From positions 310,275-374,274 of the forward strand of contig LS999829.1 of the NCBI GenBank assembly GCA_900537185.1: 64,000 nt of DNA, read 5' to 3'. A model generated the notes under the pieces. The model made no database searches and was not told where the DNA came from. It saw only the letters and a list, made by a program, of their open reading frames with translations. Both the position numbers and the translations under genes were made by a program. The DNA comes from Cytophagales bacterium Alg240-R148 (GTDB taxonomy: Bacteria > Bacteroidota > Bacteroidia > Cytophagales > Cyclobacteriaceae). Below, piece after piece: positions 26,523 through 35,650 of this stretch. Every line of letters starts with the position of its first letter. Position 1 is the first letter of the stretch.

Positions 26523-28712
26523 TTATTTGAAATATTTGTTCAAATGGGTGATTGCCCCTGGTTGTACTGGGAGCAAATGGCATAGTTTCATAACATAATC
26601 GTGCATGGCCACAATTTCTTGGTTGCTGAGCAATCGTTCTTTCCTGTAAACCAAGAGGTTTTTACCGGATCTTTCCAAATAGTAAGAATCGTTGGATTTC
26701 AAAAATTTGGTGAAGTCCAACAAATGCTGTGGCACATCCATGCGTTCGTTCTCATTTTTTAGTTTGGATTGTAAATGCCGGATGTGGTTGTTTAAAATAA
26801 TGAAGTCGAAGTGTTTTTCTGGGAAGGTAAGCGTCATGACTGTCATATTAAATTCGTTGCTGGCAATAAAAATCCCATCGTTGTAGGTGACATCTGCAAT
26901 TACCCAATGGACTTTGGCCCCAAACGAACCTTCTACCCTGTTTCTCTGGTATTGAATTAAGTGGTGTTCAAAAAAAATGAATTTCGAATAACTGTCCACT
27001 ACCCAATTGATTTCTGGTTTGAATAAATAATGGTGTTCGCTCGAAAAATGAGATATTTGATTTTGTCTGATGGTCAACCTCTTTTGCATTGGTCTTTGTA
27101 AAACATGCAGAGCCAAAGGGTGTGCCGAAGAAGTATTGTGTACGTCCAATCCAGTAAATTCAAAATTGGTCTCTGTAAAATACTTTTCCCGATGTTCCTG
27201 AATAAAATCTAATATGCTGCTATCCACCAATTTGGTGGTACTAAAATCTACAATAAAGTGTTTTTCGTTGCCAAGTTTTGACATCAAATTGATGAGTTTT
27301 AACATGATGGCAAAGTTGGCAATACCCTTAATTTCTATGTGCACAATGTTTTTTGACTCTTCTTTGGTTGTAATATCGGTATGAATCAAGTGCCGAACAA
27401 AAGTTTTTATGTTGAGCTGAGACCGCAACCAATGAATGAGCAAGGTGGTAAAAATGCCAATAAATATACCCCAAAGAATGTCCAGGGCCAAAGAGGCAAT
27501 TAGCGTCGTTAACAATATAACCAGTTGTTCCCATCCTTTTAATAAAGTGGATTGGAATACTTTGGGAGAAGCCAATTTGTACCCCGCAAACACCAAAATA
27601 GAAGCCAAACTTGCCAAAGGAATTTCTCTTATGATGTTAGGGAAAAGAAACACAAATGCCAATAAAAACAAACCATGGTAAAAGTTACTCCATTTGGTTT
27701 TGGCATGGTGCGAAACATTGACTGAACTTCTAACTATTACAGTGATAATTGGCAATCCTCCTAAAAGACCAGAAAGCGCAGTGCTTAATCCGACGGCAAA
27801 GAAATCTTTGTTTAAGTTCGTGCGCCTTTTAAAGTGGTCCAGTTTGTCAACTGCTTTGGCGCTAATCAAAGTAATAAGAGAGGCTACCAAAGTGATGGAG
27901 ATAACCACCAACCAAAATTCTGGTAAATGCACTTTAGAAAAATCCGGAAAAATAATATTGTCCATTAAATTTTCAGGAATGTCTACTAGGTATTCTGGCC
28001 CAAAATAAACAGGATAATCCAATAATGTGACTTGCTGTAAACCCGGTATGCTGTCGATAATGGAAACCAAGGGAATGGACACGATTAGAACCAGCAAAGG
28101 GGCCGGGATTCTTTTTATGGTTTTATTTTTAATTTTTTGATGGAAAATTAATATGGAGAGGCTTATGAGCGAAATAAACGCAACTACTGGGTTTAGATGC
28201 AGCAAGTTGTTTGGGATTTCCAACAAAGCATTTAAGGCAGAACCACCTGTGCTTGGCACGCCCAAAGCGACACTAAACTGTTTCACAAATATTATAACTC
28301 CAATGGTGGCCAACATGCCGTTGACTACAGACGTAGGAAAAAGATCGCCTAGTTTCCCCATTTTTAACAGACCCAATAAGGTTTGAATACCACCAGCAAT
28401 AATAATGGCGGCAAGTACATATGGAAAACCAGAACCATTGGCATCAGATAAGGTCTGAACACCGGTATAAATAACAACGATCAACCCTGCCGCAGGCCCA
28501 TTAATGGCCACGTGGGCTCCCCTGAAGAAAGTTGTGAATACCCCGGCAATAATTGCGGCTAAAATTCCCGACATGGGTGGGGCTCCAGAAGCAATGGAAA
28601 TCCCTAAAGACAATGGCAAGGCCAGAAGTGAAACCGAAATAGCGGCTGATAAGTCGTCTTTCCAGTGTTTTTTAATTCCTGCAATCCCAGTAGAAGGAGT
28701 AGTTGGTGTCAA
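26523..28712 (-). CDS. SulP family anion transporter with STAS domain and long C-terminal extension
   Basis: 729 residues. Residues about 15-430 form the 14-helix SulP transport core ('LLALPLSLGISIASGAPPMSGILAAIIAG', 'GLSTALSGLLGGLPIITVIVRSSVNV'). A STAS domain lies at about 440-540 ('HFIVDFSTTKLVDSSILDFI'), and about 190 further residues have no family I recognise. Bacterial SulP proteins carry sulfate, bicarbonate or dicarboxylates; no carbonic anhydrase gene is adjacent. The extension makes it longer than the usual 550-600 residues. Confidence 0.92.
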   Translation of the reverse strand: MTPTTPSTGIAGIKKHWKDDLSAAISVSLLALPLSLGISIASGAPPMSGILAAIIAGVFTTFFRGAHVAINGPAAGLIVVIYTGVQTLSDANGSGFPYVLAAIIIAGGIQTLLGLLKMGKLGDLFPTSVVNGMLATIGVIIFVKQFSVALGVPSTGGSALNALLEIPNNLLHLNPVVAFISLISLSILIFHQKIKNKTIKRIPAPLLVLIVSIPLVSIIDSIPGLQQVTLLDYPVYFGPEYLVDIPENLMDNIIFPDFSKVHLPEFWLVVISITLVASLITLISAKAVDKLDHFKRRTNLNKDFFAVGLSTALSGLLGGLPIITVIVRSSVNVSHHAKTKWSNFYHGLFLLAFVFLFPNIIREIPLASLASILVFAGYKLASPKVFQSTLLKGWEQLVILLTTLIASLALDILWGIFIGIFTTLLIHWLRSQLNIKTFVRHLIHTDITTKEESKNIVHIEIKGIANFAIMLKLINLMSKLGNEKHFIVDFSTTKLVDSSILDFIQEHREKYFTETNFEFTGLDVHNTSSAHPLALHVLQRPMQKRLTIRQNQISHFSSEHHYLFKPEINWVVDSYSKFIFFEHHLIQYQRNRVEGSFGAKVHWVIADVTYNDGIFIASNEFNMTVMTLTFPEKHFDFIILNNHIRHLQSKLKNENERMDVPQHLLDFTKFLKSNDSYYLERSGKNLLVYRKERLLSNQEIVAMHDYVMKLCHLLPVQPGAITHLNKYFK

Positions 28713-28929
28713 ATTTTGAAGTTTTGGTAATTAGAAATATAGATAAATTATCGACCATATCAAATTTTAGAGCCCTACACCTGTGCTTCAGTAGCTCGTG
28801 TCCTGCAACTTTCTTTAAGATTAACAAGATTGTTATATGGTATCATTTTTTTGTCAAATATGTGGTATGCTTTCTATAGAATTTGATTATCTAATCAATA
28901 GGCCGTAGGTTTGTCAAAACACCTTACAA

Positions 28930-29367
28930 ATGGTTTCTGAAGAAGTTATATTATTGAACCTTGCGCTCATACTAGAGGCACCTGATGCGTGCATTGAAGC
29001 GACTCAAGTTGTAGACATGGAGGGCAACCCTGCAAATAATTGGGGAGAGATATTGGAGAAGCTGCTAGAAATGGACTTAATTGAAGACGAAAAAGAACGT
29101 TACTATCTGACCGACAGGGGCCATGATTATTATGATTATTACAGCAAACTACCTGCTCCTTCAGGAAAAAAGGACTTGGAAACATTGTACCGAGATGCCG
29201 TAGAACATATGGGACAAACCAATTTCAAAAAGTCTGTTTTTGTATTTTTATTCATTTTAGCTTTGGTGGCCACCATCGCGGCCTACCTTCAGAAAAAAGA
29301 CACCAAAAACGACGACCATCTCAACTGGCTGGACCGAGACAAGGCAACTTTGTTATGGCAGGTTTGA
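28930..29367 (+). CDS. Small protein with winged-helix-like N-terminus and C-terminal membrane anchor
   Basis: 145 residues. The first 75 residues ('ILEKLLEMDLIEDEKERYYLTDRGHDYYDYYS') resemble a PadR/MarR-type wing with 'G..Y' ending. A single transmembrane helix lies at about 105-120 ('VFVFLFILALVATIAAYL'), then a short tail. No closer family recognised. The 3' end overlaps the convergent uracil-DNA glycosylase gene by 15 nt. Confidence 0.7.
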   Translation: MVSEEVILLNLALILEAPDACIEATQVVDMEGNPANNWGEILEKLLEMDLIEDEKERYYLTDRGHDYYDYYSKLPAPSGKKDLETLYRDAVEHMGQTNFKKSVFVFLFILALVATIAAYLQKKDTKNDDHLNWLDRDKATLLWQV

Positions 29368-29946
29368 TCCACTGTTATTCATAATAGTAAAAACCCGTGT
29401 GCGCAACTCTGGGAGTACTTCTTTTTCGAACCAGTTGTTTTTTTTTAGCCAAATGTTATTTCTTGGAGATGGGTGGGGCAAAGGCAAATGATTTGGCAGG
29501 TATTGCGCATAGTTTTGTACTGTTTCAGTTAATGTTTTTTTATTTTTTTCTTCCAAATAATGCTGTTGGGCATAGCTGCCGATTAACAATACGAGCTCGA
29601 TTTGGGGCATGTGGCTAAATAGTTGGGTATGCCAGGCCGGCGCACACTCTTTTCGGGGTGGTAAATCGCCCGATTTGCCTTTTCCGGGATAACAAAAACC
29701 CATGGGGATTAATGCAAACAGTTCTGGATTGTAAAAGCTAGTGGCGTCCACATCCAGCCAACTTCGAAGGCGCTCGCCACTTTTGTCGTCCCACGGTATA
29801 CCACTTTTGTGGACCGCGCTGCCCGGTGCTTGTCCAATAATAGCAATTTGGCTCTTTGGATGGGCGGCTACAACAGGGTTAACCCCAAACTCAAGAGAGG
29901 AAGAACACAAAGTGCACTGTTTAATTTCTTGTAAGAGTAGCTTCAT
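29353..29946 (-). CDS. Uracil-DNA glycosylase family protein
   Basis: 197 residues. 'IAIIGQAPGSAVHKSGIPWDD' is motif 1 of the superfamily (family 4/5-like GEAPG, here GQAPG), 'HPSPRNN' is motif 2, and 'LLIGSYAQQHYL' precedes it. Only two Cys ('CTLC') are visible near the N-terminus, and a full four-Cys FeS set like family 4 UDGs is not clear. It is the short COG1573-like variant common in Bacteroidota; substrate specificity is not certain. Confidence 0.88.
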   Translation of the reverse strand: MKLLLQEIKQCTLCSSSLEFGVNPVVAAHPKSQIAIIGQAPGSAVHKSGIPWDDKSGERLRSWLDVDATSFYNPELFALIPMGFCYPGKGKSGDLPPRKECAPAWHTQLFSHMPQIELVLLIGSYAQQHYLEEKNKKTLTETVQNYAQYLPNHLPLPHPSPRNNIWLKKNNWFEKEVLPELRTRVFTIMNNSGSNLP

Positions 29947-30130
29947 ATTGGCACAATGCTTTTTTTCAAGTTAAGTAATCCAATCCAATTTTTCCATTTT
30001 GGATACGACTAACTACAATTGCTTTGAAAGAAATACCTAGGGCGATTGGTACCTTTCAGGTACTCTTGTTTTGGGAGGAGTATATATTTTTATGTTATAT
30101 TATAAAGTTCATTTTAAACCATTAAAGATT

Positions 30131-32161
30131 ATGATTCCGATAAAAACCAAGTGCGTATTGATTTTCTTACTTTGTTTGACTGGCCAACTGAAGGCTCAAA
30201 AAGGTTGGTTGTTGGAAGCAAACCAAATAGATGCCAACCATTATTACGGCATAACGGTGGCCAATGGTATGGTGGGGATGGTATCATCGTCCCAGCCGAT
30301 GAAAATAAAAGATGTGGTGCTGAATGGGGTGTTTGATAAGTACAAGCGGGGCCGGGTGAGCAATATTTTAAAAACGTTTTCGCATATGAATATGGATTTG
30401 GAGGTGGATGGAATTCGAGTTGGACCGAGTAATATCAAGAACTTCAAGCAGGTACTAGATATGAAAACCGCACAGCTCATCACTACTTTTGAAGTAGCGG
30501 GTAAAATAAAAGTGGAAAATAGGCTAATGTCTTTGCGCAATATGCCTTATTCGGCAATGAGTGTAGTTAAAGTGACGGCCCTTCGGGAAGTGGCCTTAAC
30601 AGCCTCCAACTACATAGAGGCACCAGACCATTTGAATGGCATACGCAACTATTATTCTGAAATTGACAGGCCACACGTGCGCATACCCCTGTTGGCCTCC
30701 GAAGCAGATAGCCCTGGTAAAAAGCGGGTGGCAGCAGCAACTTCTTTTATTTTTTCAGAACCACATGAATCGGCTCCGAACGTAGTGCACGAAGAGTGGG
30801 ATTACAACAAACACCAAATGAAATTTCACAAACAACTCACTAAGGGCAATCCATACACTTTTGCTGTTGTGGGTTCCACCATGGCTTCGGTACACAACAA
30901 AGACCCTAGAAATGAAGTAGAACGGCTCACTATTTTTGCGCGACTGGAAGGAATAGAACGCATGTTACTTGCCCATACCAAAGCTTGGGAGGAATTGTGG
31001 AAAAGCGATATTCGCATAGAGGGTGATGCGGATGCGCAACTGGCTGTTCGATCTGCATTGTACCATTTGTATGCTTTTGCTCGAAAGGGAAGCGGGCATT
31101 CGCTGTCGCCCATGGGGTTGTCTGGTCTTGGTTACAATGGGCATGTGTTTTGGGATACGGAATTGTGGATGTTTCCTCCACTTTTGGTTTTACAGCCCAA
31201 CATTGCCAAGTCGTTGTTGGAATATAGATTCCAACGATTGGAAGCGGCAAAAGAAAATGCGTTTGCGCATGGGTTGGATGGCGCTATGTTTCCTTGGGAG
31301 TCGGCAGATGATGGTTCTGAGGCCACGCCTGTATGGGCGTTAACGGGCCCATTCCAACAGCATATTTCGGCAACCGTTGGATGGGCATTTTGGAAGTATT
31401 TTGAAGTAACAAAAGACAAACGCTGGTTGGCAGACCGAGGGTTTCCGGTGCTTAAAGAAGTAGCGGACTTTTGGATAAGCAGAGTAGAACGCAATGGACC
31501 AGGCAAGTACAACATCAACAATGTGATTGGTGCCAATGAATTTGAAGAAAATATTGACAACAATGCTTTTACCAATGGGATGGTTATTACCGTTTTGCGT
31601 TATGCGATTCGGGCGGCTGAAACATTGGGGGAACCAGTTAACCCGGAGTGGGAACTGGTTGCGAGCAACATTCCAATACTCACTTTTCCCGATGGTACAA
31701 CCAGAGAAAACGCCACCTACAATGGAGCCATAATCAAACAAGCCGATGCCAATTTATTGTCTTACCCATTAAAGGTGGTGCAATCGGAAGAAGCGGTGCG
31801 GCGAGATCTTATTTACTACGAGGAAAGAATTTCACCTTCAGGTCCAGCAATGGGGCTTTCTATATTTGCTACCCTGTATGCAAGATTGAACCAACCAGAA
31901 AAAGCTTATGAGCTGTTTCAAAAGAGTTACCAACCCAACGAATTGCCACCTTTTAAGGTTTTGGCTGAAGTGGCGGGTGGAAATAATCCATATTTTGCAA
32001 CTGGTGCTGGGGGCATGTTGCAATCGGTTTTGTTTGGTTTTGGAGGGTTGGAAATAGGAGAAGAAGGAATAGACCAATTGGACACCAAATTGCCTAAAAA
32101 ATGGACAAGCCTAACCATTACTGGTGTAGGCATCGAAAAAAGTACGTTTGCAGTTGAATAG
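30131..32161 (+). CDS. Secreted glycoside hydrolase family 65 enzyme
   Basis: 676 residues from the ATG at 30131 (gives the signal peptide 'LIFLLCLTGQLKAQ'; an in-frame Met 60 nt upstream would displace it). GH65 landmarks: 'GYNGHVFWDTELWMFPPLLVLQP', the general acid Glu in 'VIGANEFEENIDNNAFTNG', and 'IKQADANLLSYPL'. Export and overall pattern fit hydrolases acting on alpha-glucosides such as trehalose or kojibiose rather than cytoplasmic phosphorylases, but the substrate is not fixed by sequence alone. No transporter or SusCD pair is next to it. Confidence 0.9.
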   Translation: MIPIKTKCVLIFLLCLTGQLKAQKGWLLEANQIDANHYYGITVANGMVGMVSSSQPMKIKDVVLNGVFDKYKRGRVSNILKTFSHMNMDLEVDGIRVGPSNIKNFKQVLDMKTAQLITTFEVAGKIKVENRLMSLRNMPYSAMSVVKVTALREVALTASNYIEAPDHLNGIRNYYSEIDRPHVRIPLLASEADSPGKKRVAAATSFIFSEPHESAPNVVHEEWDYNKHQMKFHKQLTKGNPYTFAVVGSTMASVHNKDPRNEVERLTIFARLEGIERMLLAHTKAWEELWKSDIRIEGDADAQLAVRSALYHLYAFARKGSGHSLSPMGLSGLGYNGHVFWDTELWMFPPLLVLQPNIAKSLLEYRFQRLEAAKENAFAHGLDGAMFPWESADDGSEATPVWALTGPFQQHISATVGWAFWKYFEVTKDKRWLADRGFPVLKEVADFWISRVERNGPGKYNINNVIGANEFEENIDNNAFTNGMVITVLRYAIRAAETLGEPVNPEWELVASNIPILTFPDGTTRENATYNGAIIKQADANLLSYPLKVVQSEEAVRRDLIYYEERISPSGPAMGLSIFATLYARLNQPEKAYELFQKSYQPNELPPFKVLAEVAGGNNPYFATGAGGMLQSVLFGFGGLEIGEEGIDQLDTKLPKKWTSLTITGVGIEKSTFAVE

Positions 32162-32199
32162 AAAGGGATTGTGCTTTTTCTATTTATTTGCACTGGAAA

Positions 32200-32217
32200 T
32201 ATTTTCCTAGGAAAATA
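32200..32217. promoter_or_regulatory. Perfect 18-bp palindrome, candidate MarR operator
   Basis: TATTTTCCTAGGAAAATA is a perfect palindrome 37 nt before the MarR start, in the position of its promoter. A MarR-type dimer binds such sites, usually autoregulating its gene. Assignment is by position and symmetry. Confidence 0.6.
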
Positions 32218-32253
32218 AATATTTTTGGCCTACCTTTATTAAAATTTTAATAA

Positions 32254-32703
32254 ATGGCGAGTATAGACGAAGAAATCAAAAGCAAATTTATAGACGATCG
32301 CCACCGTTTTGCAGTGAATATATTGTTCACTTCTGGTTGGATAAAGAATAATTTTACCGAGTTTTTAAAACCGTTTGGTATCTCTTCCCAACAGTTCAAT
32401 ATTTTGAGAATTCTTAGAGGTTCCAATGAATGGCTGGCCATGTCGGTTATCAAAGAGTTGATGGTAGAAAAGGCACCCAATGCTACTAGGCTGTCGGATA
32501 AATTATTAAACAAAGAATTGATAAAGAGGCGGAGAAGTGAAACGGACCGCCGTGTGGTCTATTTAAAAATAGACCAAAGGGGATTGGAATTGTTGCAAAC
32601 CATAGATGAAATGCAGAAGAAAGACGAAATGTCTTTTATGGATAAAGTTACCCAAGAAGAGGCTAAAATGGTTAGTGAAATTCTGGATAGAATAAGGAGC
32701 TAA
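32254..32703 (+). CDS. MarR family transcriptional regulator
   Basis: 149 residues. Winged helix-turn-helix with 'ISSQQFNILRILRGS', recognition helix region 'NATRLSDKLLNKELIKRRRS', and wing 'ETDRRVVYLKIDQRG', the MarR D-R signature. A palindrome lies just upstream (32200-32217). The DoxX-like gene follows after about 60 nt, the usual pairing in Bacteroidota, so this regulator probably represses the two-gene unit. Confidence 0.93.
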   Translation: MASIDEEIKSKFIDDRHRFAVNILFTSGWIKNNFTEFLKPFGISSQQFNILRILRGSNEWLAMSVIKELMVEKAPNATRLSDKLLNKELIKRRRSETDRRVVYLKIDQRGLELLQTIDEMQKKDEMSFMDKVTQEEAKMVSEILDRIRS

Positions 32704-32762
32704 AAAAATTTAAACAACTACTTTCCATGGAATATATAAGCATGGAGAATAAACAAATAATT

Positions 32763-33125
32763 ATGGAAAAAAGAAATAAGATTATCTATTACGCGAGCAC
32801 AGGAATATTAACTGCTTTGATGTTGTTTAGTGCCAGCATGTATGTTTTAAATTACGAAGAGGTAAAAGCAGTTTTTATTGCATTGTCGTATCCATCCCAT
32901 ATCATTTATCCGCTGGCACTGGCTAAAGTTTTAGGCTTATTGGCTATTTGGACCAACAAATCGGCCACCTTAAAAGAGTGGGCCTACGCCGGGTTTTTCT
33001 TTGATTTGCTGTTAGCGGCAGGGGCACATTTTAATGCCAACGATGGGGAATACCTACCAGCAATAGTGGGTATGGTACTGGTTTTGGTTTCTTATAATTT
33101 AAACAAAAAACTATTTGTAAAGTAG
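32763..33125 (+). CDS. DoxX-like family membrane protein
   Basis: 120 residues from the ATG at 32763; Mets at 32727 and 32742 are also in frame, but family members begin like 'KRNKIIYYASTGILTALMLFSA'. Four transmembrane helices, with 'HIIYPLALAKVLGLLAIW' and 'YAGFFFDLLLAAGAHF' as DoxX signatures. Role unknown; such proteins accompany MarR regulators and respond to redox or quinone stress in some species. Confidence 0.85.
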   Translation: MEKRNKIIYYASTGILTALMLFSASMYVLNYEEVKAVFIALSYPSHIIYPLALAKVLGLLAIWTNKSATLKEWAYAGFFFDLLLAAGAHFNANDGEYLPAIVGMVLVLVSYNLNKKLFVK

Positions 33126-33142
33126 GGGCCTCAGCCCTTGTT

Positions 33143-33817
33143 TTACCAGGCTTCTTTGGCAGCAATTAGTATGTCTTTGGGTCTTAGAATATTTTGAACA
33201 TACCCATGTTGGGTAATGTGGATCATGGCCAAGCCTATTTCGGTTGTGTTAACAACCGAATGGGGTGCCACCCATTTAGTAGCCAGGATCAACCATTTAA
33301 AATAACGAATCATGTTGCGGTAGAATTTACTACTGGCTTGAATGCCATTGAGTGGAATTATGGCACCCGGCCGGAACATGTATGCCTGCCTAAAACCAAT
33401 TTGAAGCAGTTCATTTTCTGTTTCTCCTTTTACTCTAGCCCACATAGACCTCCCTTGTGCCGTGCTGTCTGTACCTGCCCCAGAAACATAAATAAAAACC
33501 ATATTAGGCTTAATTGCAAAGAGTTGGGTAGCAAGTGCCAAGGTATAACCCATGGTAATAACCGTATACTTTTTTTCGTCCATATTGGCGGCACTTACAC
33601 CCATACAATGGTAGCAGGCATCGTAGTCCTCCAACTGATCGGCAATGGAGGCAAATTCAGCAAAATCGCGATGGACCAATTCTATTAGTTTGTCATGGTC
33701 CAAACCCAATTTTCTTCTTCCAATCGAAAGCACGTCCGTTATTGCCGGGTGCTGAAGACATTCCATCAAAACACCTTTACCGACCATTCCACTGGCGCCG
33801 GTTATGATCACTTTCAT
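33143..33817 (-). CDS. NAD(P)-binding Rossmann-fold protein (SDR/NmrA-like)
   Basis: 224 residues from the ATG at 33817 (the Met at 33844 adds 9 unlikely residues). 'MKVIITGASGMVGKGVLMECL' is the atypical-SDR nucleotide-binding motif. 'VFIYVSGAGTDSTAQGRSMWARVKGETEN' supplies the Ser/Lys region, though the SDR Tyr is replaced in this motif (W-A-R-V-K), so catalysis is doubtful. Probably a sensor or chaperone-like HTATIP2/NmrA relative. Converges with the DoxX-like gene. Confidence 0.82.
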   Translation of the reverse strand: MKVIITGASGMVGKGVLMECLQHPAITDVLSIGRRKLGLDHDKLIELVHRDFAEFASIADQLEDYDACYHCMGVSAANMDEKKYTVITMGYTLALATQLFAIKPNMVFIYVSGAGTDSTAQGRSMWARVKGETENELLQIGFRQAYMFRPGAIIPLNGIQASSKFYRNMIRYFKWLILATKWVAPHSVVNTTEIGLAMIHITQHGYVQNILRPKDILIAAKEAW

Positions 33818-33996
33818 ATCTGTAATTATTCTGGTTTGGTACAATTAATATACGTTTTTATACGCAATTGTAATAGGATAATACAATGGTTTGGGTGATT
33901 TATCGATGAATGGTAGCAGGGTGGCTGCGTGTAGGTAATTAAAGAGCTGAATGTTGTTCTACTAAAAGAAATCTTGCTCTTTTATAGAAAGTTTAT

Positions 33997-34020
33997 AAAA
34001 TTGATTAATCCATCAATTTT
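33997..34020. promoter_or_regulatory. 9-bp inverted repeat in the divergent intergenic region
   Basis: AAAATTGAT and ATCAATTTT separated by 6 nt form a perfect inverted repeat in the 330-nt gap between the divergent NAD(P)-binding and DoxX-like genes. The rest of this gap (33818-34147) holds no gene I can support. It could be an operator for one or both genes; the protein is unknown. Confidence 0.4.
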
Positions 34021-34147
34021 GCTTTTGAATTTTTGATTAGTTTTATGGATATTCCTGGCGGAACCGAGCCTAATAGTGTTATGCGCAAAGGCTAATAAGG
34101 GAATGCAATTTTTTAGAGTTTTAACAATTCAAAACAAAGCAGAAATC

Positions 34148-34543
34148 ATGATTTTATTTAACAATACATTTTTACTTCGTTTTGCTGTTTCCGTTATTTT
34201 GTTAGCCCACAGCGTATTTGGAATTTTTGACAATGGCATCAATGATTTTGGCAATTTGTATTTAAATCAAATTGGATTTGCTCCTTTTGGTGTACCTATT
34301 GCCTGGGCCATAAAACTGTCCCATATAGCAGCAGCTGTTTGTTTAATGATGCAAAAGTATGTAAAGTGGGCTGCTTTAACAACTATTTTCATCTTGGTAT
34401 CGGGCATTATTATGGTCCATTTTGAAGAAGGTTGGTACGTAGTTGGGGCAGGTCGAAATGGGATTGAATTCAACTTTTTACTCATTTTTGTTTTACTAAC
34501 TATTTTGTTGCCCAAGGGGTTTGGGCCGAGCAGAAAACATTAA
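34148..34543 (+). CDS. DoxX-like membrane protein
   Basis: 131 residues from the ATG at 34148 (upstream in-frame Mets give a non-membrane leader). Four transmembrane helices with 'LLRFAVSVILLAHSVFGI' and 'PIAWAIKLSHIAAAVCLMM', the DoxX pattern, and 'HFEEGWYVVGAGRNGIEFN', as in the DoxX proteins of Bacteroidota with the FG..GW..G.G..G.E motif. Function unknown. Confidence 0.83.
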   Translation: MILFNNTFLLRFAVSVILLAHSVFGIFDNGINDFGNLYLNQIGFAPFGVPIAWAIKLSHIAAAVCLMMQKYVKWAALTTIFILVSGIIMVHFEEGWYVVGAGRNGIEFNFLLIFVLLTILLPKGFGPSRKH

Positions 34544-34629
34544 TAGGAAGAGCAATTAAATTGAATGGGCAATAGTTGGAATTCTTTTTGCTCCGCCAAG
34601 CATCGGAACTCACTAAAAAGGAAGAACGA

Positions 34630-35517
34630 TCAAACTTCCACGAGCAATTTATACCCTACCCCCCGAATGTTAACAATTTTTATTTTGGGATCCATCTCTA
34701 ACTTTTTCCTTAATTTGGAAATAAATACATCCAAGGTTCTACCAACATAGTCGCCCTCGTCGCCCCATACCAAATTTAAAATCACATCCCGTTCTACTGT
34801 GGTATTGATGGCCCGGTACAGTAAAAAGAGTAAATCTGCCTCTTTACTGGTCAATTCAATTTGAGTTTCATCCAATAAAAGTGTGGTGTTTTGGCGGTTA
34901 AACTGATAGCTCCCTAAATGGATAAAGTTAGGGTCCGTAACTTTTTGTTTTCTTTTAAACCAATAAAGCAAAACAACTACTCCTACCAGTACAAAAATGC
35001 CCAAAAGCCAATAATTGGCATGGTTGCTTGTGGTGGAGGATTGGCTGGTGGCATGTTTGGTCCATTGGTTATTCTGCTCTGAAGAATCTACTAATGTGAG
35101 CAGCAACAAATAACAAGCTTTCGGTTGCACTCGGGTTTTGCAAGGTATAATGTCCTCACTTTTGGTTGCAGCTACTTCAAAACTGTAAACAACATCGAAG
35201 CTGTTACAAGACAGCACTTCCACAATGTATTCATTGGCCAATTTGGTTTGGCTCATTACCTTATCTACTGTGGCAACCAATACTTCCGGTCTGAATTCAA
35301 ACTCAGATTCAAACTGAATTTTGTATTGGCCATTGCTTTCTATTACTGGTAATATAAGAGAGGTAGTATCTTGAGCAGCAAGCATAATTTCATGGCCAAT
35401 CATCCGCAGCGCCACTTTAATATGTTTTTCGTGGTAAGAAGATTGCGCCAAGCTGTTAAAGGCTAACAAGTAGACAAATAAAAAAAAGCAACAAACAAGA
35501 CCAATAGAACGACGCAT
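34630..35517 (-). CDS. Membrane-bound winged-helix regulator with periplasmic sensor (reversed ToxR-like topology)
   Basis: 295 residues. Signal peptide or first helix ('VCCFFLFVYLLAFNSLAQ'), a periplasmic domain of about 130 residues with several Cys, one transmembrane helix (about 168-187, 'YWLLGIFVLVGVVVLLYWF'), and a C-terminal OmpR/PhoB-type winged helix (about 200-295, 'IELTSKEADLLFLLYRA', 'RTLDVFISKLRKKLEMDPKIKIVNIRGVGYKL'). In ToxR/CadC the DNA-binding domain is N-terminal; here it follows the membrane helix. It diverges from a TonB-C-like secreted protein gene, its likely target. Confidence 0.9.
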   Translation of the reverse strand: MRRSIGLVCCFFLFVYLLAFNSLAQSSYHEKHIKVALRMIGHEIMLAAQDTTSLILPVIESNGQYKIQFESEFEFRPEVLVATVDKVMSQTKLANEYIVEVLSCNSFDVVYSFEVAATKSEDIIPCKTRVQPKACYLLLLTLVDSSEQNNQWTKHATSQSSTTSNHANYWLLGIFVLVGVVVLLYWFKRKQKVTDPNFIHLGSYQFNRQNTTLLLDETQIELTSKEADLLFLLYRAINTTVERDVILNLVWGDEGDYVGRTLDVFISKLRKKLEMDPKIKIVNIRGVGYKLLVEV

Positions 35518-35556
35518 AGGACAAAGCTATTGGAATCTGGAACCAATAAGAAATGT

Positions 35557-35583
35557 TTTACACAAGATTTACATTAATTTACA
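35557..35583. promoter_or_regulatory. Three TTTACA direct repeats, candidate OmpR-type operator
   Basis: TTTACA occurs at 35557, 35568 and 35578, spaced 11 and 10 nt, in the 133-nt divergent region between the winged-helix regulator and the TonB-C-like gene. OmpR-family winged helices bind tandem direct repeats about one helical turn apart. A nearby 7-bp inverted repeat (ATTGAAT at 35619, ATTCAAT at 35630) precedes the plus-strand start. Confidence 0.6.
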
Positions 35584-35650
35584 CTAATAAGCACATTGGG
35601 AGGTGCTCCAGGGCCTATATTGAATCAAAATTCAATTATAATTTAAAGAT

